Part shown: positions 16,989 to 24,323 of the stretch, one piece after another | Position numbering within the stretch: position 1 is the first letter of the stretch | How the letters are laid out: each line of letters begins with the position of its first letter | Assembly (NCBI RefSeq): GCF_900112815.1 | Contig: NZ_FOND01000002.1 | Span: 1-64,000, forward strand | Reading direction: 5' to 3' | DNA: 64,000 nt | Origin: Blastococcus tunisiensis | Lineage (GTDB): Bacteria > Actinomycetota > Actinomycetes > Mycobacteriales > Geodermatophilaceae | Position numbers and translations under genes: made by a program | The notes under the pieces: generated by a model | Told to the model about the DNA's origin: nothing | Seen by the model: the letters and a program-made list of their open reading frames with translations, nothing else | Database searches by the model: none

Positions 16989-18301
16989 CGCCGGCCTGCC
17001 TTTCCTGCGGACGTCACGGCCATCCGGTCGACGACACGGACCACGGCGGGGACGTGCGTCGCGGGAAGCCGTGCTGCCAGGTCCTGGCTCAGCCGTTTCG
17101 GCAGGTCGGCCCGGTCGACCCCGGGTGCGGCGGTCACCTGCGCGACCAGCAGCCAGCCGCTGAAGGGGTTGCGGCGAGGGGTGACCACCGCGTCGACGAC
17201 GTCGGGATGGGCGCGCAGCGCAGCCTCCACCTGTTCGGGGGCGACCATCGCGCCGGCCACGTTCACCATGCCCGAGGCCCGGCCGAGGAAACGGACCCGG
17301 TCACCGGTCACCTCCACGAGGTCACCGGTGCTGACGAACCCGTCGGGTCCGCCGCCGGAGACGTCGGGGGCGTGCACGTGCAGGACGCCGTCGCGGACCT
17401 CCAGGCGGATGCCGCGCGGGGCCTCCTCGAGGTACGACCGGGGGAAGCCTTCCCGGCCGTCGTGCACGGAGAAGGCCGCGCCCGTCTCCGTGGACGCGAA
17501 GACGTGGGTGACCCGGGCGCCGGGGAACGCCTGGGCGAGCGCGTCCAGCAGACCCTGGTCGGCGATCTCGCCGCCCAGGGTGACCTGCTGCAGCGGGAGA
17601 CTGGTCTGCTCGCCGCTCTGCAGGATCTGCCGCCAGATCGTCGGAGTGGCCGACAGCGAGTCCACGGCGTGCGCGCTGAGCCGGCGCAGCCGGGCGGGCA
17701 GCGAGTCGAGGGCCAGGGGATCGACCAGCACGTCACCGCCCAGCACCGCCTGCAGGAGGACCTGGAGCCCGGCCATGCGCGTGGGCTCGTACAGCAGGCC
17801 CCAGCGTCGGGGAGCGCCGGACCTGCCGGCCATCGGCGCCGGCAGCACCGTGGTCCGCGTCAGGGAGGCCAGGGTGTGCTGGACCGCTTTCGGTTCGCCG
17901 GTGGTGCCGGACGTGTGCAGCACCCACCGGGTCGGGAGGCCGCGGGGGCCCCCGTCGCCGGTGGCCGGCGCGTCGGTGGTGGGCGCGTCGGTGGTGGGCG
18001 CGTCGGTGGTGGGCGCGGTAGCGGTCACCGAGTCGTCGAGGATGACGGCGTCCGGATCCTCGGCCGGGGCCAGGTCGGCTCCCCGGAGGTCGACGCGGGC
18101 GGCCCACCCTTCGAGGGCCAGGACGGCTGCGGCCACCGTCCGCGCCCGCGGCGCCCGGAGCACGACCACCCCTCCGGGGGGCACCGAGCGGCGGAGCCCG
18201 AAGACGTCCCCGACGAGGTCCCGGTACCGGACCTGACCGGCCACGTCCCCCGGCTCCTCGTCGAGTACGGCGGGTTCCAGCGGCTCAGCCCCGGGGGTCA
18301 T
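16985..18301 (-). CDS. AMP-dependent acyl/aryl ligase (ANL family)
   Basis: 438 residues, short for the ANL family (usually 500-560); the N-terminal subdomain is reduced. Adenylation motifs are present: LHTSGTTGEPKAVQHT (P-loop, about residue 130), the FASTETGAAFS A5-type motif (about 270), STGDLVEV and LGRASGMVNVAGAMV, and a C-terminal TSAGKAGRR where the catalytic Lys is expected. It should form an acyl-adenylate and load it onto the carrier protein encoded just upstream (17-bp overlap). A Thr/Asp/Ala/Pro linker (about residues 95-115) comes from a 15-bp triple repeat. The acid it activates is unknown. Confidence 0.8.
   Translation of the reverse strand: MTPGAEPLEPAVLDEEPGDVAGQVRYRDLVGDVFGLRRSVPPGGVVVLRAPRARTVAAAVLALEGWAARVDLRGADLAPAEDPDAVILDDSVTATAPTTDAPTTDAPTTDAPATGDGGPRGLPTRWVLHTSGTTGEPKAVQHTLASLTRTTVLPAPMAGRSGAPRRWGLLYEPTRMAGLQVLLQAVLGGDVLVDPLALDSLPARLRRLSAHAVDSLSATPTIWRQILQSGEQTSLPLQQVTLGGEIADQGLLDALAQAFPGARVTHVFASTETGAAFSVHDGREGFPRSYLEEAPRGIRLEVRDGVLHVHAPDVSGGGPDGFVSTGDLVEVTGDRVRFLGRASGMVNVAGAMVAPEQVEAALRAHPDVVDAVVTPRRNPFSGWLLVAQVTAAPGVDRADLPKRLSQDLAARLPATHVPAVVRVVDRMAVTSAGKAGRR
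17971..18015. repeat. Three perfect 15-bp tandem repeats inside the ligase gene
   Basis: CGTCGGTGGTGGGCG occurs three times head to tail and encodes three APTTD units in a linker between the N-terminal part and the P-loop. In-frame length means copy-number change would not break the gene. Confidence 0.9.
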
Positions 18302-18548
18302 GGCGGGCGTAGATGTCCACGAATTCGCCGAGCGTCTGCGGATACACCGGTTCGGTCATCTCGGTGAACGGGTCGTAACCGAGGGAGTCCTCGAGGCGGG
18401 TCACCAGCACGGCGAAGCCCAGGCTGTCGAGGCCGCTCTCCAGCAGGACGGTGTCGTCCCTCAGCGTCGGGACGTCCTTGCCCTCCTCGATCAGCAGGTC
18501 GGTGACCTGCCCCACTATCGCCTGCCGCACGTGGGTGTCCTCTGCCAT
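18285..18548 (-). CDS. Acyl carrier protein
   Basis: 87-residue stand-alone carrier starting at the ATG at 18548. The phosphopantetheine attachment motif is ESGLDSLGFAVLV with Ser about residue 43, preceded by acidic helix I (VTDLLIEEGKDVPTL) and followed by helix II/III as in ACPs. The frame is open upstream, but GAGAGGC upstream and normal ACP length decide the start. First gene of the operon ACP - ligase - SDR - acetyltransferase. It is not in a fatty-acid gene setting, so it likely carries a dedicated group for the neighbouring pathway. Confidence 0.88.
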   Translation of the reverse strand: MAEDTHVRQAIVGQVTDLLIEEGKDVPTLRDDTVLLESGLDSLGFAVLVTRLEDSLGYDPFTEMTEPVYPQTLGEFVDIYARHDPRG

Positions 18549-18662
18549 GTACTGCCTCTCTGATCGTCGTCCTGGTGTGCTCGCCGTCGACGCGGCAGCC
18601 GGCGACATGACATCGAGCCCTGTCGCCGTCGCTGCCAACCTACGTAAGGCAACTCCCGTTGA

Positions 18663-18679
18663 CGCAACCCAGGGTTGCG
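18663..18679. promoter_or_regulatory. 17-bp palindrome between PHP gene and ACP operon
   Basis: CGCAACCC and GGGTTGCG (8-bp arms) around a single A. It lies 115 bases upstream of the ACP start and 70 bases past the PHP stop, so it could be an operator of the ACP operon or, less likely with a one-base loop, part of a terminator. Confidence 0.4.
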
Positions 18680-18748
18680 GCGGTACGAAGTGAGGCTCGT
18701 CTCCGGCGTGTGGCGGGGTGTCCCGGTCACGCGGCGGTGGTCTGTCGA

Positions 18749-19813
18749 TCACGACGTGTGGCGCCCGCCGTCTCGCCAGGTCAGCAGCCGGTCGGCCGGC
18801 CAGGTGTTGATCACCCGCTCCACCGGTACGCCGCACTCGATCGCGCGCTCGACGCCGTTGACCTGCCAGTCCAGCTGGCCGGGCGCATGCGCGTCGGTGT
18901 CGATGGCGAACTCGCAGCCGAGCTCGCTGGCCAGGGTGAGCAGCCGCCGGGGCGGGTCCAGCCGCTCGGGCCGGGAGTTGATCTCGACGGCCGTGCCGAA
19001 CTCGACGCAGGCGCCGAAGACGGCCTCGGCGTCGAACTGGCTCTCCGGCCGGGGCTTCTGGGTGCCGTCACGCTGCCGGCGGCCGATGACCAGCCGGCCG
19101 GTGCAGTGGCCCAGGACGTCGGTGTGTGGGTTGGCGACGGCGGTGAGCATCCGCGCGGTCATCTGGCCGCCGGGCGCGCGCAGCTCGGAGTGCACGCTGG
19201 CGACGACCACGTCGAGGCGCCCGAGCAGCTCGTCGGACTGGTCGAGGCTGCCGTCGACGGTGATGTCGCACTCGATGCCGGTCAGGATCCGGAACGGTGC
19301 GAGCTCCTCGTTCAGCCCGGCCACCACGTCGAGCTGCCGCTCCAGCCGCTCGGCGGTCAGCCCGTTGACGACGGTGAGCCGGGGGGAGTGGTCGGTGAGC
19401 GCCATGTACTCGTGGCCGAGCGCGATCGCGGCCTCGGCCATCTCGCGGATCGGGCTGCCGCCGTCGGACCAGTCGGAGTGCAGGTGCAGGTCGCCGCGCA
19501 GGGCGGCCCGGAACGCGGCGACGTCGTCGGCCATCGGGACCAGCTCGGCGTAGGCCTCCTCGAGCGTCGCCAGGTAGTCGGGCACCTCGCCCTTGTGCGC
19601 CTGGACGACGACGGCGGCCGTCTTCGGCCCGACACCCTTGAGGTCCTTGAGGGTGTTCGTGCGGATCTTGAGATCGAGTTGGTCGTCGCCGAGCCCGTCC
19701 ACCACGGCGGCGGCCGTGCGGAAGGCCTGCACCCGGTAGCTGGGCTCGCGGGCGCGCTCCAGGAGGAAGGCGATCCTCCGGAGCGCGGCCGCGGGAGCGA
19801 GCGGTGTGCTCAG
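18749..19813 (-). CDS. PHP-domain protein with HhH domain (PolX-like without polymerase core)
   Basis: About 354 residues if started at the CTG at 19813, which overlaps the previous stop as CTGA; the first ATG/GTG (19732) would cut into the conserved N-terminal helix (RIAFLLERAREPSYRVQAF). An N-terminal helix-hairpin-helix (LKDLKGVGPKTAAVV) resembles the 8-kDa region of family X polymerases. The PHP metal-binding domain follows: DLHLHSDWSDG, ALTDHS, GIECDI, VVASVH, VLGHCTGR and DTDAHAPG supply the expected His/Asp/Glu ligands. No nucleotidyltransferase palm is present. Likely a metal-dependent phosphoesterase or nuclease; substrate unknown. Confidence 0.75.
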   Translation of the reverse strand: MSTPLAPAAALRRIAFLLERAREPSYRVQAFRTAAAVVDGLGDDQLDLKIRTNTLKDLKGVGPKTAAVVVQAHKGEVPDYLATLEEAYAELVPMADDVAAFRAALRGDLHLHSDWSDGGSPIREMAEAAIALGHEYMALTDHSPRLTVVNGLTAERLERQLDVVAGLNEELAPFRILTGIECDITVDGSLDQSDELLGRLDVVVASVHSELRAPGGQMTARMLTAVANPHTDVLGHCTGRLVIGRRQRDGTQKPRPESQFDAEAVFGACVEFGTAVEINSRPERLDPPRRLLTLASELGCEFAIDTDAHAPGQLDWQVNGVERAIECGVPVERVINTWPADRLLTWRDGGRHTS

Positions 19814-20358
19814 CGCTTGGCCTTCTTCACGCGCTTCTGGGCCCTCTTCTGCGCCTTGGTAGCGCGCTTCTGCGCCTGCGCGTAGCTCTTCTCCGTGCTG
19901 TCCGCCGCCCGCTTCGCCGCGCGGCGGGCCCGGTAGCCCACCGACGGCCGGCCCTCGGTGTCGACGGTGGCCAGCAGCAGGCCGCCGATCAGCCCCAGGT
20001 TCTTCACGAAGTGCGCGATCTTCTCGAAGGAGACCTTCGGGTCGTCCTCCTCCCAGAACCGGTGACCGGCCAGCGTGGTCGGCACGGTGGACCCGGCGAG
20101 CGCCAGCGACGTCAGCCGCGGGAGCCGGCCGAGCGCGAACAGCGCGCCCGCCCCGACCTGGAGGGCGGCGTTGGCCTTGACGTACTGCTCCACGTCCCGG
20201 GGCAGCTCGACGGGCAACTGCTTGTCGGCGGTCTCGGCGACCTTCTCGACGATGGGACGGGCACCCGGCACGCGGTCCTGCGGCTTGCGCAGGGTGCTGA
20301 TGCCGCCGTAGATGAAGGGGGCGGCGAGCAAGGGCCGGGCGATCCGGCGAACCAGCAT
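19810..20358 (-). CDS. DoxX-family membrane protein with Lys-rich tail
   Basis: 182 residues from the ATG at 20358, preceded by GAGGA five bases away. DoxX-like features: RRIARPLLAAPFIYGGISTL at the start, then hydrophobic segments near 70-90, 95-110 and 130-145 (HFVKNLGLIGGLLLATVD). The last 35 residues are almost all Lys, Arg, Ala and Gln in a heptad-like pattern (KRATKAQKRAQKR), a basic cytoplasmic tail. DoxX proteins are linked to redox stress systems in actinobacteria, but no partner is seen here. Stop overlaps the proposed start of the PHP gene. Confidence 0.75.
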   Translation of the reverse strand: MLVRRIARPLLAAPFIYGGISTLRKPQDRVPGARPIVEKVAETADKQLPVELPRDVEQYVKANAALQVGAGALFALGRLPRLTSLALAGSTVPTTLAGHRFWEEDDPKVSFEKIAHFVKNLGLIGGLLLATVDTEGRPSVGYRARRAAKRAADSTEKSYAQAQKRATKAQKRAQKRVKKAKR

Positions 20359-20505
20359 GATGTCCTCATTTCCTCGGTACGACGGGTGCGTCGAGGCCTG
20401 CACTGCCCACAAGATCGCGCGGTCAATCCCTGCGGCCGACCGTAGCGAGCGGCACCAGGGCACCCGGCGGCACGCCGCGGCCGGGCGCCTCCCGCGGACG
20501 TGACG

Positions 20506-21117
20506 TCAGGCGGAGGCGGGAGCCGGGAGCGGATCGGCGTCCAGCAGCCGGCGGGGGACCCGCTGGTCGGGAGGAGCCGTCCGGCCGGACAGCCACCCGG
20601 CGAGGAGTTCCCCGGCCACGTAGGATATCCCGCCGCTGAGCGCGAGGCGGTCCGGAAACCTGGCCCACACCACGACGACCGCGCGGGGCGGCGGCAGCAT
20701 GCCGCCGCCCCGCGCGGCGACGGAGCGGCCGAGGGCGGCCGCGGCGGGGGCGAACGAGCGGTGCTGACCCCGTGCGGTCCAGGCGGCACCGGGGTGGCCG
20801 TCCGGGGTGATCGTTGCGCCCTTGTGGTCGACGGTCACCACTCCCGGCCACGCCCTGCTGGCCAGCAGGTAGCAGCCGGTCGGGCCGACGGCGAGGTGGT
20901 CGGCGTGGGTGCCGTCGGGCAGCCGGACGTGCTGGGTCACGCGCCACACCCGGTGGTCCATCGACCGCAGCACCTCCGCGGTGCGGCGGCGCCCTTCCGC
21001 CGTCGCCGCCCAGTGCTGGATGCGCGAGGCGGCGGCGGCCACGGTGTGGAGCGAGTCGGTGCCTCTCGTCCTGCGGGCCAGGCGGACGGTCGTGCTCGTG
21101 GCGGCTCTCAGCGTCAT
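20506..21117 (-). CDS. NERD-domain-like protein
   Basis: 203 residues. The central part (about 60-110), HLAVGPTGCYLLASRAWPGVVTVD split by family convention into GPTGCYLL and WPGVVTVDHKGATIT, resembles the core of nuclease-related (NERD) domains, where the Asp and Lys of the PD-D/E-like fold sit. A basic N-terminus and a Pro-rich C-terminus flank it. No membrane helix. Some NERD proteins are fused to helicases or kinases; this one stands alone. Function unproven. Confidence 0.55.
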   Translation of the reverse strand: MTLRAATSTTVRLARRTRGTDSLHTVAAAASRIQHWAATAEGRRRTAEVLRSMDHRVWRVTQHVRLPDGTHADHLAVGPTGCYLLASRAWPGVVTVDHKGATITPDGHPGAAWTARGQHRSFAPAAAALGRSVAARGGGMLPPPRAVVVVWARFPDRLALSGGISYVAGELLAGWLSGRTAPPDQRVPRRLLDADPLPAPASA

Positions 21118-21205
21118 GGCGCCATCCCCATCGGGCGGTTGCTGGGACGTCGGAAGCTAGCCACTCCGCCCTGGCGTCACCATCGGTTCGTGCGGCTACG
21201 TTCCG

Positions 21206-21442
21206 TCACCGTTGGCCGACGTCAGGCGCGTCCGCCGTCCGGGGGCCTGCGGTGAGCGCCGCGAGCGCCGCCATGGCGCAGAGCCACCCGCCGATCACGA
21301 ACAGGTCGCCGGCGTGCAGTCCGTGAGCGCCGGTCAGCTTGACCAGCACCGGCCCGTCGTTGGTGTAGTTGCCGGTGATGAGCAGGAACGTGAAGCCGGT
21401 GAGCACGACGCCCACGACTCCGGCGAACAACCATCGCGTCAC
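21206..21442 (-). CDS. Small two-helix membrane protein
   Basis: 78 residues with two hydrophobic segments (WLFAGVVGVVLTGFTFLLI, about 3-22; AGDLFVIGGWLCAMAALAAL, about 44-63) joined by a short loop containing NYTNDGPVLVKL. The second half resembles short membrane proteins common in actinobacteria, but I know no function. Its coding bases also lie within the extended frame of the damaged PAP2 gene, and this ORF is the more convincing of the two. Confidence 0.6.
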   Translation of the reverse strand: MTRWLFAGVVGVVLTGFTFLLITGNYTNDGPVLVKLTGAHGLHAGDLFVIGGWLCAMAALAALTAGPRTADAPDVGQR

Positions 21443-22013
21443 GGCACCACGCTAGGCGAACGGGATGCGAGGCCGGTGCGGCAGTGGTCGCGGTCGTCCT
21501 CCTGCGCCCCGGTGCGGCGTCCGTCGGTCCCCGCTCCGACGGTCCTCGGCCGGCCGGCCGGTGCCGTGGGCCACCAGTGCCGGCCGGCGACCGCGACGAC
21601 GCTGCCGACGGGGGAGCCAGCGCGGCGCCGGCGGGCGGGCACTCCACGGCGAGCGCGGTGACGAAGGCGGCGGCCGAGGAGGAGTGGCCGCTGGGGAAGG
21701 ACAGGCTGCCGGGCTCGCGGCGCAGCCGGCGCTCGGCCTGCAGGTTCTCCAGGTCCGGGCGGACCCGGCCGAACAGGCGCTTGAGCGCGAGGTTGACCAG
21801 CAGGCTGGAGAGGGCCATCGAGCCCAGGCCGCGGACCGCCCCGCGCCGCAGCGGCCCCGGTCGGGCACTCAGGAGCAGGGCGAGAGCCGCCCACAGCCGG
21901 CCGTGATCGGCGGCCGTGGAGAGCCGGCGCAGCCAGCGGTCGGCCGGCGTGAGGGGGAGGCGACCGACGAACGCGTGCAGCCGTCGGTCGAACTGCCAGG
22001 AGGAGGCGCCCAC
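21222..22013 (-). pseudogene. PAP2-family phosphatase lacking the third catalytic motif
   Basis: From a GTG at 22013 the protein reads as a PAP2 lipid phosphatase: helical N-terminus (FDRRLHAFVGRLPLTPADRW), motif 1 KRLFGRVRP (about residue 95) and motif 2 FPSGHSSSAAAF (about 125). After ALAVECPPAGAALAP the family's next helix and motif 3 (SRxxxxxHxxxD) do not appear in any frame; the frame instead runs through Pro/Arg/Ser-rich low-complexity sequence and over the small membrane gene to 21222. I infer a deletion or rearrangement near 21620. It could still be expressed as a short protein. Confidence 0.5.
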
Positions 22014-22048
22014 CCCCCCGGACGCTAGCCCGTGGCGCGTGGGGGCGG

Positions 22049-22579
22049 TCAGGCCTTCTGGCGGGCGCGGTAGGCGGCGACGGTCGAGCGGCTCGCGCAG
22101 GTGTTGGAGCAGTACCGGCGGCTGGCGTTGCGCGAGGTGTCCACGTAGACGTCGTCGCAGCCCTCGGCCGAGCAGACGCCGAGCCTTTGCCACCCCTGCT
22201 GGGCGACGACCTGCGACAGCCCCATCGCGACCGTGGTCGTCAGCTGCTCGAGCACCGGGGCGTCGGGGCGGGCGTAGTGCAGGTGCAGCTCGCCGTCGTG
22301 GTCGGTGGCGTAGGGGCGCGGCCGGGCCAGCGTCAGCAGCTCGTTGAGCCGATTGAGGACGTCGTCCTGCGTCTGCGCCAGCGCGACGGCGCGGACCAGC
22401 TCGGCGGTGGCCCCGGCCTTGTGCGTCTCACCGGGCGAGAGCTCCAGCGGCGTCCCGGGGGTGAACCAGTCGTCGTGGGAGGCCAGGAAGGTGCGCGCCC
22501 ACTCCGGGTCGGTGCGGTCGGTGTTGGCCAGTTCGATGGCCAGCTCGACCGCCGTCGACCCGTAGGTGTCGTAATCCAT
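22049..22579 (-). CDS. CGNR zinc-finger putative transcription regulator
   Basis: 176 residues. The N-terminal ABATE-like helical domain (about 1-120) precedes a C-terminal CGNR zinc finger: CSAEGCDDVYVDTSRN then RRYCSNTCASRSTVAAYRAR, supplying four Cys and the basic helix expected to touch DNA. ATG at 22579 has GGGAG five bases upstream. It faces the MFS transporter gene, with a perfect operator-like repeat exactly between. Regulation of that transporter and of itself is the natural inference; the inducer is unknown. Confidence 0.82.
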   Translation of the reverse strand: MDYDTYGSTAVELAIELANTDRTDPEWARTFLASHDDWFTPGTPLELSPGETHKAGATAELVRAVALAQTQDDVLNRLNELLTLARPRPYATDHDGELHLHYARPDAPVLEQLTTTVAMGLSQVVAQQGWQRLGVCSAEGCDDVYVDTSRNASRRYCSNTCASRSTVAAYRARQKA

Positions 22580-22616
22580 GTGACTCCCTACTCCTGGGTG
22601 ATAGCGTCAGGCCTCT

Positions 22617-22646
22617 GTAGGTGGTCAACTGCGTTAGACCACCTAC
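22617..22646. promoter_or_regulatory. Operator-like inverted repeat between CGNR regulator and MFS gene
   Basis: GTAGGTGGTC (22617-22626) and GACCACCTAC (22637-22646) are a perfect 10-bp inverted repeat with a 10-base spacer, so the half-sites are 20 bp (two helical turns) apart. The site is 38 bases from the regulator start and 37 from the transporter start. Confidence 0.7.
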
Positions 22647-22682
22647 GGATTCCCTTCCCTGCGGTCTGAAACGAGTCCTGTC

Positions 22683-23888
22683 GTGCGTGCGTACCTGTCC
22701 GTGTGGCGGCTTCCCTCCGCCCCGGTCCTGCTCCTTGCCGGCTTCGCCGGACGCCTGCCGTCCGCCATGGTGCCGCTCGCGCTGCTGCTGATGGTGCAGC
22801 AGCAGACCGGTTCCTACGCCATCGCCGGGCTCGCGGCCGCCACCTTGGGGGTCGCGTCGGCCGTCATGGCCCCGGTCCTCGGGCGCCTGGCCGACCGTCG
22901 CGGGCCGCGCCCCATCCTCTTCGCGCAGGCGGTCGCCTACCCGCTGCTGCTGGCGCTGCTGGTCGCGGTCGCCCTCGGCGGCGCGCCCGACGCCGCCGTG
23001 ATCGCCGCCTCCGGACTGGCCGGCACGGCGACGCCGCTGGTCTCGGGCACGGTGCGGGCGCTGTGGTCGCGGGTCGACGTCCGGGTGCGCCCGACGGCGT
23101 ACGCGCTGGACGCGACCGTCACCGAGCTGGTCTTCGTCGCCGGCCCGTCGCTGGTGGCGGCGCTGGCCGTGTTCGTGTCGCCGGCCGCTGCCGTGGCCCT
23201 CGCCGGGGTGCTCGGCGTCGTCGGCGCCCTCGGCATCGCCATGTCGGCGGCGACCCGCGCCTACGAGCCGGTCGTCGGCGCCCGTGCGGGCCTGTTCTCC
23301 ACGGTGCTCACCCCGGGGATGCCGCGGCTGCTGCTCAGCGGCGCCGCGCTGATGCTGGGCTTCGGCGCGCTCGAGGTGGCCATCCCGGCGTTCGCCGACT
23401 CCACCGGCTCGCCCGGGCTCTCGGGCCTGCTCCTGGCGGTGTGGTCGCTGGGCTCGGTGATCGGCGGGTTGTGGTTCGGCGCGCGCGTGCTGAGCGCCTC
23501 GCTTCCGCGGCAGTACCGCCTGCTGCTGCTCGGCGTCACGATCGGCCTGGCACCGCTGGCCTGGATCTCCAGCCCCTGGGCGCTGGGCGTGCTGCTGTTC
23601 CTGGGCGGGACGGCGATCGCGCCGACGCTCACCGTGCAGAACACGCTGGTCGGCTCCATGGCGCCGGTGCACGCCACGACCGAGGCCTTCACCTGGCTGT
23701 CGACGATCACGGTCGGCGCCTCCGCGATCGGCGCGGCCCTGGGCGGCGCGCTCATCGAGAGGCCGGCCGGGGTGCCCGGGTCGCTGATGCTGGCCTGCGC
23801 GGGGGCGGCGGTCGCCGTCCTGGTGACGCTGCTGCCCGGCCGTCGTGCGTCGCTGGCGGCGGCCGCCCGGCAGCCCGTCGCGGCCTGA
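22683..23888 (+). CDS. MFS transporter
   Basis: 401 residues with 12 predicted membrane helices. VLGRLADRRGPRP between helices 2 and 3 is the MFS signature loop. GTG at 22683 has no clear ribosome-binding site and only about 37 bases separate it from the operator, so the mRNA may be leaderless or nearly so. The family includes drug and metabolite exporters; the C-terminal half (LSGLLLAVWSLGSVIGGLWFGAR described in parts) resembles efflux members often paired with CGNR regulators. Followed by a strong hairpin terminator. Confidence 0.82.
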   Translation: MRAYLSVWRLPSAPVLLLAGFAGRLPSAMVPLALLLMVQQQTGSYAIAGLAAATLGVASAVMAPVLGRLADRRGPRPILFAQAVAYPLLLALLVAVALGGAPDAAVIAASGLAGTATPLVSGTVRALWSRVDVRVRPTAYALDATVTELVFVAGPSLVAALAVFVSPAAAVALAGVLGVVGALGIAMSAATRAYEPVVGARAGLFSTVLTPGMPRLLLSGAALMLGFGALEVAIPAFADSTGSPGLSGLLLAVWSLGSVIGGLWFGARVLSASLPRQYRLLLLGVTIGLAPLAWISSPWALGVLLFLGGTAIAPTLTVQNTLVGSMAPVHATTEAFTWLSTITVGASAIGAALGGALIERPAGVPGSLMLACAGAAVAVLVTLLPGRRASLAAAARQPVAA

Positions 23889-23920
23889 CGCAGGGCGGCG
23901 CTGGCAGGTGTCGTCAGGGG

Positions 23921-23960
23921 CGGTCGGCCCTTGCCCACCCCGGTGGGCAAGGGCCGACCG
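23921..23960 (+). terminator. Strong hairpin terminator after the MFS gene
   Basis: Arms 23921-23939 and 23942-23960 are perfectly complementary over 19 bp, starting 33 bases after the MFS stop. No U-tract follows, as is usual in high-GC actinobacteria. Confidence 0.75.
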
Positions 23961-24021
23961 TGCGGGGACCGGTGGTCGGCGCAGGCCGTCGGCCCCTCGC
24001 GAACCGCCGTCCGGCCGCTGG

Positions 24022-24027
24022 TACTGT
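24022..24027 (+). promoter_or_regulatory. -10 element for tRNA-Ser(GCU)
   Basis: TACTGT 37 bases before the mature tRNA start fits the TANNNT actinobacterial -10. No convincing -35. Confidence 0.4.
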
Positions 24028-24063
24028 CACTCCTCGGTGGTTTCGAGGCGACTCGGACCCTTG

Positions 24064-24152
24064 GGAGGCTTCGCCTAGTCCGGTCTATGGCGCCGCACTG
24101 CTAATGCGGTTTGGGTTAATCCCCATCCCGGGTTCAAATCCCGGAGCCTCCG
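24064..24152 (+). tRNA. tRNA-Ser (anticodon GCU)
   Basis: Acceptor arms GGAGGCT (24064-24070) and AGCCTCC (24145-24151) pair fully, discriminator G at 24152. Anticodon stem CGCACTGCTAATGCG presents GCT. A long variable arm (GGGTTAATCCCC region) and the GTTCAAATC T-loop are typical of tRNA-Ser. CCA is not encoded. Confidence 0.95.
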
Positions 24153-24323
24153 CGCCTTTCTCCCGGCGCGCGTCGGTGCGCGCCGTCCGGCCGCGGCCGG
24201 TTCCTCCGATGCCCTGGCCGGTGACCGCCTGGCTCTCCGGGCGGCGGCGTGCGGCACGTGACGATCGTGTTGAGCCGGGCCCGGCGTCGTTTGGCTCCCG
24301 CGGGTCCCTGGCACCGCATCCCC

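Noticed and set aside
17971-18015. Frameshift or assembly error in the ligase
   Set aside because: The 15-bp triple repeat is in frame and motifs on both sides are in one reading frame.
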